Source: Bacteroidales bacterium (lineage in GTDB: Bacteria > Bacteroidota > Bacteroidia > Bacteroidales > UBA932). Taken from it: a stretch of 64,000 bases of DNA. Below are positions 8,366 through 16,131 of the stretch, piece after piece; within the stretch, counting starts at the first letter, position 1, and each line of letters begins with the position of its first letter. The notes under the pieces were generated by a model, which saw only the letters and a list, made by a program, of their open reading frames with translations, had not been told where the DNA came from and made no database searches. Location: assembly GCA_024695285.1 (NCBI GenBank), contig JAILIM010000031.1, positions 1-64,000 on the forward strand. Reading direction: 5' to 3'. The position numbers and the translations under genes are program-made.

Positions 8366-8938
8366 ATGGAAATGGGAAAAGTCATCATATTTTCAGCTCC
8401 TTCGGGAGCAGGCAAAAGTACTGTCGTGGGGCATCTGCTGAAGCTGCACCCCGAATTCGAGTTTTCCGTCAGCGCGACCTCCCGCGCTCCCAGGGGAGAA
8501 GAGCAGCACGGACGCGAATACTATTTTATCGATGCCGCAAGGTTCAGGGAGCTGATCGCCCAGGATGCCTTCGTCGAGTATGAAGAAGTCTATGCCGACC
8601 GCTTCTACGGCACGCTCAAGTCCGAAGTGGAACGCATCTGGTCCAAAGGCCACGTGATCATCTTCGATGTGGACGTGAAGGGCGGGGTGAGCCTGAAAAA
8701 GTATTTCAAGGACGCGGCCCTCTCAGTGCTGATAGTTCCCCCGTCGATGGAAGTGCTCGAGCAGCGCCTCCGCGGCCGCGGCACCGACACCGAAGAATCC
8801 ATACGAGAGCGCCTGGACAAGGCACAGTGGGAACTCGATTTCGCCCGCGGCAAGTTCGACCGCGACCTGGTCAATGACAAACTTGAAGACACCTTCGCCG
8901 AAGCTGAAGCCCTCGTCGATTCTTTCTTATGCGGATAG
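8366..8938 (+). CDS. gmk: Guanylate kinase
   Basis: This 190-residue cytoplasmic enzyme phosphorylates GMP to GDP with ATP. The P-loop SAPSGAGKST is at residues 10-19. GMP-binding features follow: SATSRAPRGEEQHGREYYF, then FVEYEEVYADRFYGT, and FDVDVKGGVSLKKYF as the Walker B-like strand. The lid region RGRGTDTEESIRERL is intact. A second in-frame ATG at 8372 (MGKVIIF) is an equally good start. It overlaps nadD by 10 nt, so the two are translationally coupled. Confidence 0.97.
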   Translation: MEMGKVIIFSAPSGAGKSTVVGHLLKLHPEFEFSVSATSRAPRGEEQHGREYYFIDAARFRELIAQDAFVEYEEVYADRFYGTLKSEVERIWSKGHVIIFDVDVKGGVSLKKYFKDAALSVLIVPPSMEVLEQRLRGRGTDTEESIRERLDKAQWELDFARGKFDRDLVNDKLEDTFAEAEALVDSFLCG

Positions 8939-9567
8939 CCGTCTATTCGGGATCTTTCGACCCCCTGCACATAGGCCACCAGGCTATAATGGAGTACCTG
9001 ACCCGGGAGAAGGCTTTCGACTGGGTCTACCTGGTCATATCCCCGCAGAACCCTTTCAAGGACCCTTCCAAGGCCCTTACCGGCGAGCAGCGGTACCGCG
9101 CCGCCATAGACGCTGTGCGCAGGCATCCCGAACTGCACGTGTGGGTGGACAATATCGAGCTCACGATGGAGCCGCCCCACTACACCATCCGCACCCTGGA
9201 CGCCCTTCGCCGCCGTGAGCCTGAAAACGAGTTCACGCTCGTGGTCGGTGCCGACAACCTCGAGAACATGATGAAGTGGCGTGACGCCCCACGTATCCTG
9301 ACCGAATACGGAGTCGCCGTGTATCCCCGCAAGGGTTTTGACGTGGACGCGATACGCCGTTTCATGTACGAGAAGATGCGGGTGCTGCCCTCGCCCTATG
9401 TGCTCGACGCCTCTTCGCTGCGCGACAATCCCGGCACGATGGGCCTGGAAGACTACGACCGCCTCTACAAGATTGACATTATCGATGCTCCGATAGTGGA
9501 TATATCCTCCACACGCATCCGTGAAGGCATCGCGGCAGGAGAGGATATGAGCGCCTGGATGATGTGA
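8929..9567 (+). CDS. nadD: Nicotinate-nucleotide adenylyltransferase
   Basis: This 212-residue enzyme adenylates nicotinate mononucleotide to deamido-NAD in NAD synthesis. It has the nucleotidyltransferase signature GSFDPLHIGH (residues 8-17), VISPQNPFKD, the TLVVGADNLENMMKW stretch with substrate-contacting residues and the C-terminal DISSTRIREGI motif. It overlaps gmk by 10 nt. The nicotinamide riboside transporter gene pnuC lies 1.2 kb away on the other strand, so this region handles NAD precursors from two directions. Confidence 0.96.
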   Translation: MRIAVYSGSFDPLHIGHQAIMEYLTREKAFDWVYLVISPQNPFKDPSKALTGEQRYRAAIDAVRRHPELHVWVDNIELTMEPPHYTIRTLDALRRREPENEFTLVVGADNLENMMKWRDAPRILTEYGVAVYPRKGFDVDAIRRFMYEKMRVLPSPYVLDASSLRDNPGTMGLEDYDRLYKIDIIDAPIVDISSTRIREGIAAGEDMSAWMM

Positions 9568-9576
9568 CGGCTGCCC

Positions 9577-10125
9577 CTAGAACAACAGCGTAATCCCGAT
9601 AAAGATAAGCACGCAGCCACCGGCTATTTCGGCGACCGGGCCGGCGCGTTTGCCTATGAAGCGGCCGCCGCAGATGCCAATCACGGCAGACAGTGCGGTC
9701 ACGGTGAAAACGGCGATAAGCAGCGGCAGGAAGGCCTCCCAGGCGGTGTCTTCCATCGATTCCGCGACTCCTACAGCAAGCGCGTCGATGCTGGTGGCGA
9801 GTCCTCCGATGAATATCTTCCCCCAGCTGCCGAGGTCGCGCACTTCTTCCTTGCCGCGTATGCCTTCGATGAGCATCGAGCCGCCCACGAAGAGTAGCAG
9901 CAGGAAGCCTATGATGTGGGAAATCCTGATCACGCTGGCGGCGAACAGGCTGCCGAAGGCCCAGCCGGCGAGCAGCAGGCCGGACTGTATGACGGCGAAA
10001 GCGACGGCTACCTTGAGCACGTTGGTCCAACGGAGGCTCTTCAGCGTGACGCTGGAACAAAGCGTCACGGCGAAGCAGTCGGCGCAGAGCGAGACGGCAA
10101 GCAGTATGGCTTCCAGTATGTTCAC
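9577..10125 (-). CDS. mntP: Manganese efflux pump MntP
   Basis: This small inner-membrane protein (182 residues from the GTG start) is of the MntP/DUF204 family, which exports Mn2+. It has about six hydrophobic segments and the paired acidic motifs expected in two repeats: SLCADCFAV near the N-terminus and LATSIDALAVGVA in the middle. I chose GTG at 10125 rather than the ATG at 10158 because the sequence from VNILEAILLA matches the usual start of the family, and because the longer form would overlap recR by 29 nt. It follows recR by 4 nt in the pnuC-recR-mntP operon and converges on nadD. Confidence 0.9.
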   Translation of the reverse strand: MNILEAILLAVSLCADCFAVTLCSSVTLKSLRWTNVLKVAVAFAVIQSGLLLAGWAFGSLFAASVIRISHIIGFLLLLFVGGSMLIEGIRGKEEVRDLGSWGKIFIGGLATSIDALAVGVAESMEDTAWEAFLPLLIAVFTVTALSAVIGICGGRFIGKRAGPVAEIAGGCVLIFIGITLLF

Positions 10126-10129
10126 TGCG

Positions 10130-10741
10130 CTACGGCTTGAATTCCTGCCGGTTGGCAATCGAGCGGCCGAGGGTCAGGGAGTCGGCATATTCCAGCTCGT
10201 CGCCGAAGCCCAGGCCGCGGGCGAGGGTGGTCACCCTGCAGCCGCTGGCCTCGATCTGGCGGTAGATGTAGAAAGATGTGGTTTCGCCTTCGACGTCGCC
10301 GGACAGCGCGAGGATGACTTCGACGTCGGGCGTGACCCGCTCCACCAGCTGGCGTATGGTCAGGTCCGACGGTCCTACTCCGTTGATGGGGGATATTATG
10401 CCGCCCAGGACGTGGTATACGCCGTGGTACTGGCCGGTGGCTTCGATGCTCATGACGTCGCGCACGCTCTCGACCACGCAGATGGTCCTGTGGTCGCGGC
10501 GCTGGTCGGCGCATATCGCGCACTCGTCGCCGTCAGAGACCATCATGCAGGTGCGGCAGTAGTGCACGCCTTCGGCCAGGTTGTCCACCGCCGAGGCGAA
10601 ATGGTGGATCTTCTCGGCGGGCTGCTTGAGGAGGTGCAGGGCAAGCCTCAGGGCGCTGCGTGAGCCAACTCCCGGAAGGGAACTTATGGCTTCCACGGCG
10701 TCTTTAAGGGCCTTTGACGGGTAGTTGTCCTGGGAAATCAT
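10130..10741 (-). CDS. recR: Recombination mediator RecR
   Basis: This 203-residue protein works with RecF and RecO to load RecA at gaps and in daughter-strand repair. Domains in order: helix-hairpin-helix around SSLPGVGSRSA (20-30), a four-Cys zinc finger (C62, C65, C74, C77) and a Toprim domain from about 83 (ICVVESVRDVMSIE, with ALSGDVEGETT and GLGFGDELEYAD), ending in a short Walker B-like tail. Its ATG directly follows the pnuC stop with no gap, which places it in the middle of a three-gene operon. Confidence 0.97.
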   Translation of the reverse strand: MISQDNYPSKALKDAVEAISSLPGVGSRSALRLALHLLKQPAEKIHHFASAVDNLAEGVHYCRTCMMVSDGDECAICADQRRDHRTICVVESVRDVMSIEATGQYHGVYHVLGGIISPINGVGPSDLTIRQLVERVTPDVEVILALSGDVEGETTSFYIYRQIEASGCRVTTLARGLGFGDELEYADSLTLGRSIANRQEFKP

Positions 10742-11359
10742 CTACTCAACGATCACGCCGTTCTTCTTCCAGTTGAAGAACCCTATGGCGCAGGCCACTA
10801 TGTAGCAGGAGTACATGATGACCATGGCCCACTTGGACTGCGTCGCCCAGACAGCCACGATGAGGATGTTGGCGGCGATCCAGAACAGGTACTGCTCGAT
10901 GTGCGACTGGCTAAGCAGCCATGCGGCCACGAGGCTCAGCACGAGCGACGCGCCGTCCAGGAGAGGGGCGGGGTCGCTGGTCTTGCCCAGGAGCCATGCC
11001 AGCAGGGGAGTGCCGGCGGCGATGATGCAGAAAACCAGGGCCAGGCGTTTCTTCGAAAGGCGTACTATGTGGATCTTTCCGCCGCTTTCGGCATCCAGCG
11101 TGCGCCACCTGAATATGCCCACGAAGGCAATCACGATCAGGTAGATATTGAGGCCCACCTGCGCCCACAGGGGAGCCCATGAACCGTTTTCAAGGTTTGA
11201 TGACGCGACTATGAGGGCGGCCGTCGAAGCCGCTATGCTGAAGTACCACATCCATTTGTGCTGGAATATCTGGAGCAGCATATAGGTGACGCCGCAGACG
11301 AGAGAGACTATCTGTATCCAGGAGCTGTTGGCGTAAAGCCAGTCGATAACATTTTCCAT
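10742..11359 (-). CDS. pnuC: Nicotinamide riboside transporter PnuC
   Basis: This 205-residue inner-membrane protein has about seven hydrophobic segments. Family features include the W-rich FQHKWMWYFSIAAS segment, the LNIYLIVIAFVGIFRWR helix and the C-terminal IEQYLFWIAANILIVAVW motif lining the substrate site. PnuC facilitates entry of nicotinamide riboside, which is trapped by phosphorylation inside the cell. It is the first gene of pnuC-recR-mntP. A minus-strand TATTTTTG ends only 5 nt before the start codon; if it is the -7 box, the message has almost no leader. No NAD or thiamine riboswitch is apparent upstream. Confidence 0.93.
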   Translation of the reverse strand: MENVIDWLYANSSWIQIVSLVCGVTYMLLQIFQHKWMWYFSIAASTAALIVASSNLENGSWAPLWAQVGLNIYLIVIAFVGIFRWRTLDAESGGKIHIVRLSKKRLALVFCIIAAGTPLLAWLLGKTSDPAPLLDGASLVLSLVAAWLLSQSHIEQYLFWIAANILIVAVWATQSKWAMVIMYSCYIVACAIGFFNWKKNGVIVE

Positions 11360-11392
11360 AGTGCAAAAATAATAATAAAAAATGTATTTAAG

Positions 11393-11450
11393 TTTTCGTA
11401 AATCAAATTATTTGTCTAAATTTGCGCGCTTTTTTAGGGACGAGAGTCCC
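11393..11450 (+). promoter_or_regulatory. rpsA promoter and leader hairpin
   Basis: A -33-like TTTTCG (11393-11398) and a perfect -7 TAAATTTG (11417-11424) are about 20 bp apart. The leader of about 70 nt contains the hairpin GGGAC-GAGA-GTCCC (11437-11450), then an A/T-rich stretch with no Shine-Dalgarno before ATG 11501. The hairpin could serve S1 autoregulation; that is inference. Confidence 0.6.
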
Positions 11451-11500
11451 GGAGCACAAGACATATTGTTAAACAACTAATTCAAATTTATTGCAACACA

Positions 11501-13282
11501 ATGGAAAATGAAAAGCAAATGCTGAACGCATCCGTCGCTCCCGAGAACTTTGACTGGGACGCATTCGAGAGCAGTTCCGACATCTACGGCAAAGCCGACA
11601 AGGCTGAGATTGAAGCCGCTTATGACAAAACTCTTGCCCGCATAGACGGCGGCGAGACCAAGGAAGGCGAAGTTGTCTCCATCAACAAGCGCGAGGTCGT
11701 CGTGTCCGTGGGCGGAAAGAGCGAAGGTGTCATCATGGCAACCGAGTTCCGCTACAATCCCGACCTCAAAGTCGGTGACAAGGTGGAAGTTCTCGTAGAG
11801 TCCCCCGAGGACAAGAAGGGACAGATCGTTCTCTCACATAAGAAGGCCCGCGCCCTCAAATCCTGGGACAGGGTCAATGAAGCATACGAAAACGACGAAA
11901 TCGTCAAGGGTTTCGTCAAGACCCGCACCAAGGGCGGCATGATCGTCGACGTGTTCGGTATCGAGGCTTTCCTCCCCGGCAGCCAGATCGACATCAAGCC
12001 CATCCGCGACTACGACCAGTTCGTCGGCCAGAACATCGACTTCAAGATCGTCAAGATCAACAACGAGTACCGCAATGTCGTCGTCTCCCACAAGGCTCTG
12101 CTCGAGGCTGAGCAGGAAGCTCGCAGGGCTGAACTCATCGGCAAGCTCGAGAAGGGCCAGGTCCTCGAAGGCGTGGTCAAGAACATCACCAGCTACGGTG
12201 TGTTCGTGGACCTCGGCGGCGTGGACGGTCTCATCCATATCACCGACCTTTCCTGGGGCCGTGTCAACCGTCCCGAGGAAATCGTCTCCCTGGACGAGAA
12301 GATCAAGGTCGTCGTTCTCGACTTCAACGAGCAGCAGAAGCGCATCGCCCTCGGTCTCAAGCAGCTTACTCCCCATCCTTGGGACAACCTCGATCCCAAC
12401 CTCAAGGTTGGCGACAAGGTCAAGGGTAAGGTTATCCTGCTCGCCGACTACGGTGCATTCATCGAGATTGAGCCCGGCGTGGAAGGTCTTGTCCATGTCA
12501 GCGAGATGAGCTGGAGCCCCCGCCTCCACAGCGCACAGGAATTCCTGAAGCAGGGCGACGAGGTTGAGGCACAGGTTCTCAGCATCGACCGCGAGGCCCG
12601 CAAGATTTCCCTCGGTCTCAAGCAGCTGACCCCCAACCCCTGGGAGAACATCCGCGAGAAGTATCCCGTCGGCAGCCGCCACACCGCAACCGTCCGCAAC
12701 GTCACCAACTTCGGTGTGTTTGCTGAACTGGAAGACGGTGTCGAGGGTCTTGTCCACATCAGCGACCTGAGCTGGAACAAGATCAAGCATCCTTCAGAGG
12801 TTGTCAGCGCCGGCGACACCATCGATGTCCAGATTCTCGACTTCGACGAGGCCAACCACAAGCTCAGCCTCGGCCACAAGCAGCTCACCACCAACCCCTG
12901 GGACGAGGTTGAGGCCAAGTTCCCCGTCGGTTCCACCGTTGAAGGCACCGTCGCATCCGTCACCGACAAGGGCGCTATGATCACCCTCGACGGCGAAGTT
13001 GAAGGCTTTGCATTCAACCGCGAGATCGTCAAGGAAGACGGCAAGCCCGCTACCGCAGGCGAGACCCTCCCGTTCAAGGTGATCGAGCTCCGTCGCAGTA
13101 CCCGCCGTATCATCCTCAGCCACCTGCGCACCTACGCAGAGGTCAAGGAGAAGGCCGCTGCCGCAGAGGTCGACAGCACCAAGAAGGCTGTCAAGAAGGT
13201 CAATTCCAATGTCGAAAAGACCACTCTCGGCGACATCGACGCCTTGGCAGCACTCAAGGAGAAACTCGAAAAGGGAGAATAA
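11501..13282 (+). CDS. rpsA: 30S ribosomal protein S1
   Basis: This 593-residue mRNA-binding ribosomal protein has six S1 (OB-fold) repeats, starting at about residues 55, 135, 220, 305, 390 and 480. Repeats three to five carry the classic patterns (VVKNITSYGVFVDLGGVDGLIHITDLSW, quoted only by pattern here: G-V-F-V-D then G-L-I-H-x-S/T-D-L-S-W) and the conserved GLKQLTPHPW-type linkers. The C-terminal 60 residues are Lys/Ala-rich. Like many Bacteroidetes ribosomal genes it has no Shine-Dalgarno. It is followed by rnz with a 2-nt gap, so the two are co-transcribed. Confidence 0.97.
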   Translation: MENEKQMLNASVAPENFDWDAFESSSDIYGKADKAEIEAAYDKTLARIDGGETKEGEVVSINKREVVVSVGGKSEGVIMATEFRYNPDLKVGDKVEVLVESPEDKKGQIVLSHKKARALKSWDRVNEAYENDEIVKGFVKTRTKGGMIVDVFGIEAFLPGSQIDIKPIRDYDQFVGQNIDFKIVKINNEYRNVVVSHKALLEAEQEARRAELIGKLEKGQVLEGVVKNITSYGVFVDLGGVDGLIHITDLSWGRVNRPEEIVSLDEKIKVVVLDFNEQQKRIALGLKQLTPHPWDNLDPNLKVGDKVKGKVILLADYGAFIEIEPGVEGLVHVSEMSWSPRLHSAQEFLKQGDEVEAQVLSIDREARKISLGLKQLTPNPWENIREKYPVGSRHTATVRNVTNFGVFAELEDGVEGLVHISDLSWNKIKHPSEVVSAGDTIDVQILDFDEANHKLSLGHKQLTTNPWDEVEAKFPVGSTVEGTVASVTDKGAMITLDGEVEGFAFNREIVKEDGKPATAGETLPFKVIELRRSTRRIILSHLRTYAEVKEKAAAAEVDSTKKAVKKVNSNVEKTTLGDIDALAALKEKLEKGE

Positions 13283-13284
13283 TA

Positions 13285-14088
13285 ATGATCCTGAACGTCA
13301 CGACAATGGGCACAGCTTCGGCTATGCCCATTTCTGATAGGAATCCAAGCGCCCAGATGCTTACTGCCAACGGGCGCTTGTTTCTTATCGACTGCGGGGA
13401 AGGCACGCAGCAGCAGATGCGGCGCTGCCATTTTTCCTTCGTCAGGGTTGAGGCGATCTTCATTTCCCACATCCACGGCGACCATCTCTTCGGACTCTTC
13501 GGACTGCTGAACTCGATGGCGATGTACGGCCGCACGGCCGACCTTCATATCTATGGCCCCCAGGCCCTGGGCGGCATACTCAATTTCTACCGCAGCTTCT
13601 TCGGCTCCGACGACGTCTACCAGATTGTCTTTCACGCCCTTGGCTGCAAGGCTCCGGAGGTGGTCCACGTTTCCAAAAACATCGAAGTGAGGGCATTCCC
13701 GCTGAACCACAAGATAGAGTGCTACGGTTTCCGCTTCGACGAAATCGTGACTCCCAGGCACGCCGAAGCCAATCCGGACTACAGCCCCAAGTCCTATGCC
13801 TATTGTTCCGACACAGCCCCGTTCCCGGAGCTTGCGGAATGGGTGAAAGGGGTCAGCTGCCTCTACCACGAGGCGACATATCCGGAAGAGATGGCCGACA
13901 AGGCCCTCTTCCGCTACCACTCCACGTCCGTGCAGGCCGCTCAGTGCGCCCTCCGGGCCGGTGCCGGGAGACTGATTATCGGCCACTACTCCTCGCGCAT
14001 CACCGACATGGACGCCCTCCTCGCCGAGTGCCAGGCCGTTTTCCCAGCCACGGTGGCGGCGAACGATTGTGATTCCTTTGATATATAG
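13285..14088 (+). CDS. rnz: Ribonuclease Z, short form
   Basis: This is an MBL-fold endonuclease that matures tRNA 3' ends. It has SHIHGDH (His62, His64, Asp66, His67), a further zinc His in FPLNHKIECYGF, Asp in SYAYCSDTAPF, the HEATYPEE segment and GHYSSR near the C-terminus. At 267 residues it is about 35-40 shorter than the roughly 300-residue Bacteroides enzyme as I recall it. The missing part is the variable segment between CYGFRF and SYAYCSDT, near residues 145-165; all metal ligands are kept. It sits 2 nt after rpsA. Function is probably intact. Confidence 0.92.
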   Translation: MILNVTTMGTASAMPISDRNPSAQMLTANGRLFLIDCGEGTQQQMRRCHFSFVRVEAIFISHIHGDHLFGLFGLLNSMAMYGRTADLHIYGPQALGGILNFYRSFFGSDDVYQIVFHALGCKAPEVVHVSKNIEVRAFPLNHKIECYGFRFDEIVTPRHAEANPDYSPKSYAYCSDTAPFPELAEWVKGVSCLYHEATYPEEMADKALFRYHSTSVQAAQCALRAGAGRLIIGHYSSRITDMDALLAECQAVFPATVAANDCDSFDI

Positions 14089-14135
14089 TGGAATATTTTT
14101 TGCATATCTCTCACTTTGTTCGTAAATTCGAATTC

Positions 14136-15062
14136 GTGAAAAGATTTGCTGCCCTACTTTGCCTGTTTGGCGTGTTCATCGCCGCGACCCCAGGCCCGTA
14201 CGAGAAGTATATCGAGAAGTATGCTTCCGTGGCCGTCTCCGAAATGCACCGTTCCGGTGTTCCTGCGTCTATAACTCTTGCCCAGGGCCTTCTGGAATCG
14301 GCTGCGGGCGAGTCTGCTCTTGCCACAAAAGCCAACAACCATTTCGGAATCAAGTGCCATTCCGACTGGAAAGGCAAGAAGACCTACAAGGATGACGACA
14401 AGGCCAACGAGTGTTTCCGGGTGTATTCCAATGCAACTGCGTCTTTCAAGGACCATTCGGATTTCCTGCGCTTCCAGGACCGCTACAAGTCCCTTTTCGA
14501 CCTGGAACCCACTGACTACAAGGCCTGGGCGAAGGGCTTGAAAAAGGCCGGCTATGCGACCGACAGGCAGTACGCCGACAAACTGATAAAGCTCATCGAA
14601 GATTATGAGCTCTACCGCTACGACACCGACGCCGACATACCCGAGACCCCTCACGAGATAGAGAAGCCCGTCGAACTCAAGCCCTCCGAAATCAAGGAAG
14701 AGCTGCGCTTCTCCCTTTCCCGCGACGTCTATCAGATCAACGGAGTGCCCTGCATCTATGCGGTCGAAGGCGATACATATGAATCCATCGCTTCTTCCTA
14801 CGGCCTGTTCCTCAGGGAGATACTCCGCTTCAACGACGCAAGGTCCGGAGATCCCCTCCGCGCCGGTGATGTCGTGTACCTGCAGGTCAAGAAGCGCCGC
14901 GGTGCCCGCGGAATGGAGAAATTCATAGCCGGAGACGGAGGCGAGACCCTCCGCGACATAGCTCAGCGCTTCGGCATCAGGCTCTCCACGCTCAAGCGCT
15001 ACAACCGCCTTCCCGATGACTATGTGCCGCTCGAGGGTGACACAATACTGCTCCGCCGATGA
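14136..15062 (+). CDS. Secreted glucosaminidase with two LysM domains
   Basis: This 308-residue exported peptidoglycan hydrolase starts at GTG 14136 in my reading, because VKRFAALLCLFGVF then gives a clean signal peptide; the upstream ATG at 14088 overlaps the rnz stop and adds an unsuitable leader. Residues about 20-160 are a FlgJ/AcmA-type endo-beta-N-acetylglucosaminidase domain (ASITLAQGLLESAAGES with the catalytic Glu, NNHFGIKCH, FRVYSNATASFKDHSDFL, YATDRQYADKLIKLI). Two LysM modules follow (about 205-250 and 260-307), which bind peptidoglycan glycans. It overlaps mltG by 4 nt, consistent with coordinated wall turnover. Confidence 0.9.
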   Translation: MKRFAALLCLFGVFIAATPGPYEKYIEKYASVAVSEMHRSGVPASITLAQGLLESAAGESALATKANNHFGIKCHSDWKGKKTYKDDDKANECFRVYSNATASFKDHSDFLRFQDRYKSLFDLEPTDYKAWAKGLKKAGYATDRQYADKLIKLIEDYELYRYDTDADIPETPHEIEKPVELKPSEIKEELRFSLSRDVYQINGVPCIYAVEGDTYESIASSYGLFLREILRFNDARSGDPLRAGDVVYLQVKKRRGARGMEKFIAGDGGETLRDIAQRFGIRLSTLKRYNRLPDDYVPLEGDTILLRR

Positions 15063-16069
15063 AGACCATCCTGAAACTGCTCGCCGTAATCCTGTGTCTG
15101 GTTGCCGCGCTTGTCGCCTACAACTGGCTGCGGGACAACAAGATGCCGAATTTCTACGGCAAGGCGGAGCTTTATGTGGATGAAACTACAACCCCGGATG
15201 ACGTGGTTGATTACCTGAAGAAGCACATACGCGTGCTCAGTGAAAGGCGCCTGCGCAAGGTGTTCGCAGAGAAGAAGGTGGCGGATTTCATCCAGCCGGG
15301 CCACTACGTGGTCAGTTCGAAGCATTCCAGCGTCTATGTGGCGCGAATGCTCAACAACGGCTGGCAGACTCCGGTCCGCTTCACGCTAGCCGGCTCCCTG
15401 CGCACCAACGGCGAAATCGCCCGCAAGATAGCCTCCCAGCTGGCGCTGGATTCGGCTTCCGTCGCGGCCTCTCTCGCGGATTCTGCGCTTCTCGCCCCCT
15501 TCGGCGTGACGCCCGAAAACATATTCCCGGCATTTTTCCCGGCCACCTACGATATCTACTGGAACGCTTCCGTGGCCGATGTCCTCGAACGCTGCCGCAA
15601 GGCTTCCGATGCATTCTGGACCGACGACAATCTCGTCAAGGCTGCCCGGGCCGGGCTTTCCCGCAGCGAAGCGGTGGTGCTTGCCTCGATCGTGAAAGGG
15701 GAGTCCCATTATAAGCCCGAGCTGGCGAAGATTGCCGGGGTGTATCTCAACCGCCTGAGCCGCAATATGCTGCTTCAGGCAGACCCGACCGTCGCGTATT
15801 GCTACGATTACGCTCTCAAGCGCGTGCTTTTCCGGCATCTGGAGTTCGATTCACCTTATAATACATATAAATATGCAGGGCTGCCTCCCGGACCGATATG
15901 CGTACCGGACAAGGAGTATCTGGAGGCGGTGCTGAATCCCGACTACGGCGGAGGCAACCTCTACTTCTGCGCCAGCAAGAACCTGGACGGAACCCATGTC
16001 TTCGCAAAGACCCTGGAGGCCCACAACCGCAACGCCAAGGCCTTCCAGAACGCTTTAGGAAAAAAATAG
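15059..16069 (+). CDS. mltG: Endolytic murein transglycosylase MltG
   Basis: This 336-residue protein is anchored by one N-terminal transmembrane helix (LLAVILCLVAALVAYNWL) with a periplasmic catalytic domain of the YceG/MltG family. MltG cleaves nascent glycan strands and sets their length. The catalytic Glu is Glu215 in SIVKGES, followed by AGVYLNRL, LLQADPTVAY, YNTYKYAGLPPGPIC and the terminal YFCASKNLDGTHVFAKT. It overlaps the glucosaminidase gene by 4 nt and ends 62 nt before the M16 peptidase gene, which has its own promoter. Confidence 0.95.
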   Translation: MKTILKLLAVILCLVAALVAYNWLRDNKMPNFYGKAELYVDETTTPDDVVDYLKKHIRVLSERRLRKVFAEKKVADFIQPGHYVVSSKHSSVYVARMLNNGWQTPVRFTLAGSLRTNGEIARKIASQLALDSASVAASLADSALLAPFGVTPENIFPAFFPATYDIYWNASVADVLERCRKASDAFWTDDNLVKAARAGLSRSEAVVLASIVKGESHYKPELAKIAGVYLNRLSRNMLLQADPTVAYCYDYALKRVLFRHLEFDSPYNTYKYAGLPPGPICVPDKEYLEAVLNPDYGGGNLYFCASKNLDGTHVFAKTLEAHNRNAKAFQNALGKK

Positions 16070-16077
16070 CGAAATAT

Positions 16078-16108
16078 ATTGCAAAACGATAAAAATATAT
16101 TATATTTG
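16078..16108 (+). promoter_or_regulatory. Promoter of M16 peptidase gene
   Basis: ATTG (16078-16081) as a weak -33 element, a 19-bp spacer and a perfect -7 TATATTTG (16101-16108). The start codon at 16132 is 23 nt beyond the -7 box. Confidence 0.6.
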
Positions 16109-16131
16109 CAAAAACTTTAGTGTTAAACAAT

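Noticed and set aside
11360..11500. Riboswitch upstream of pnuC or rpsA
   Set aside because: The divergent region is short and A/T-rich; apart from one 5-bp hairpin in the rpsA leader I see no structured aptamer-like conservation, and pnuC appears to have almost no leader.
13997..14135. Start of the glucosaminidase at ATG 14088
   Set aside because: That start shares bases with the rnz stop and puts 16 extra residues including charged ones before the signal peptide; GTG 14136 gives a standard signal sequence.
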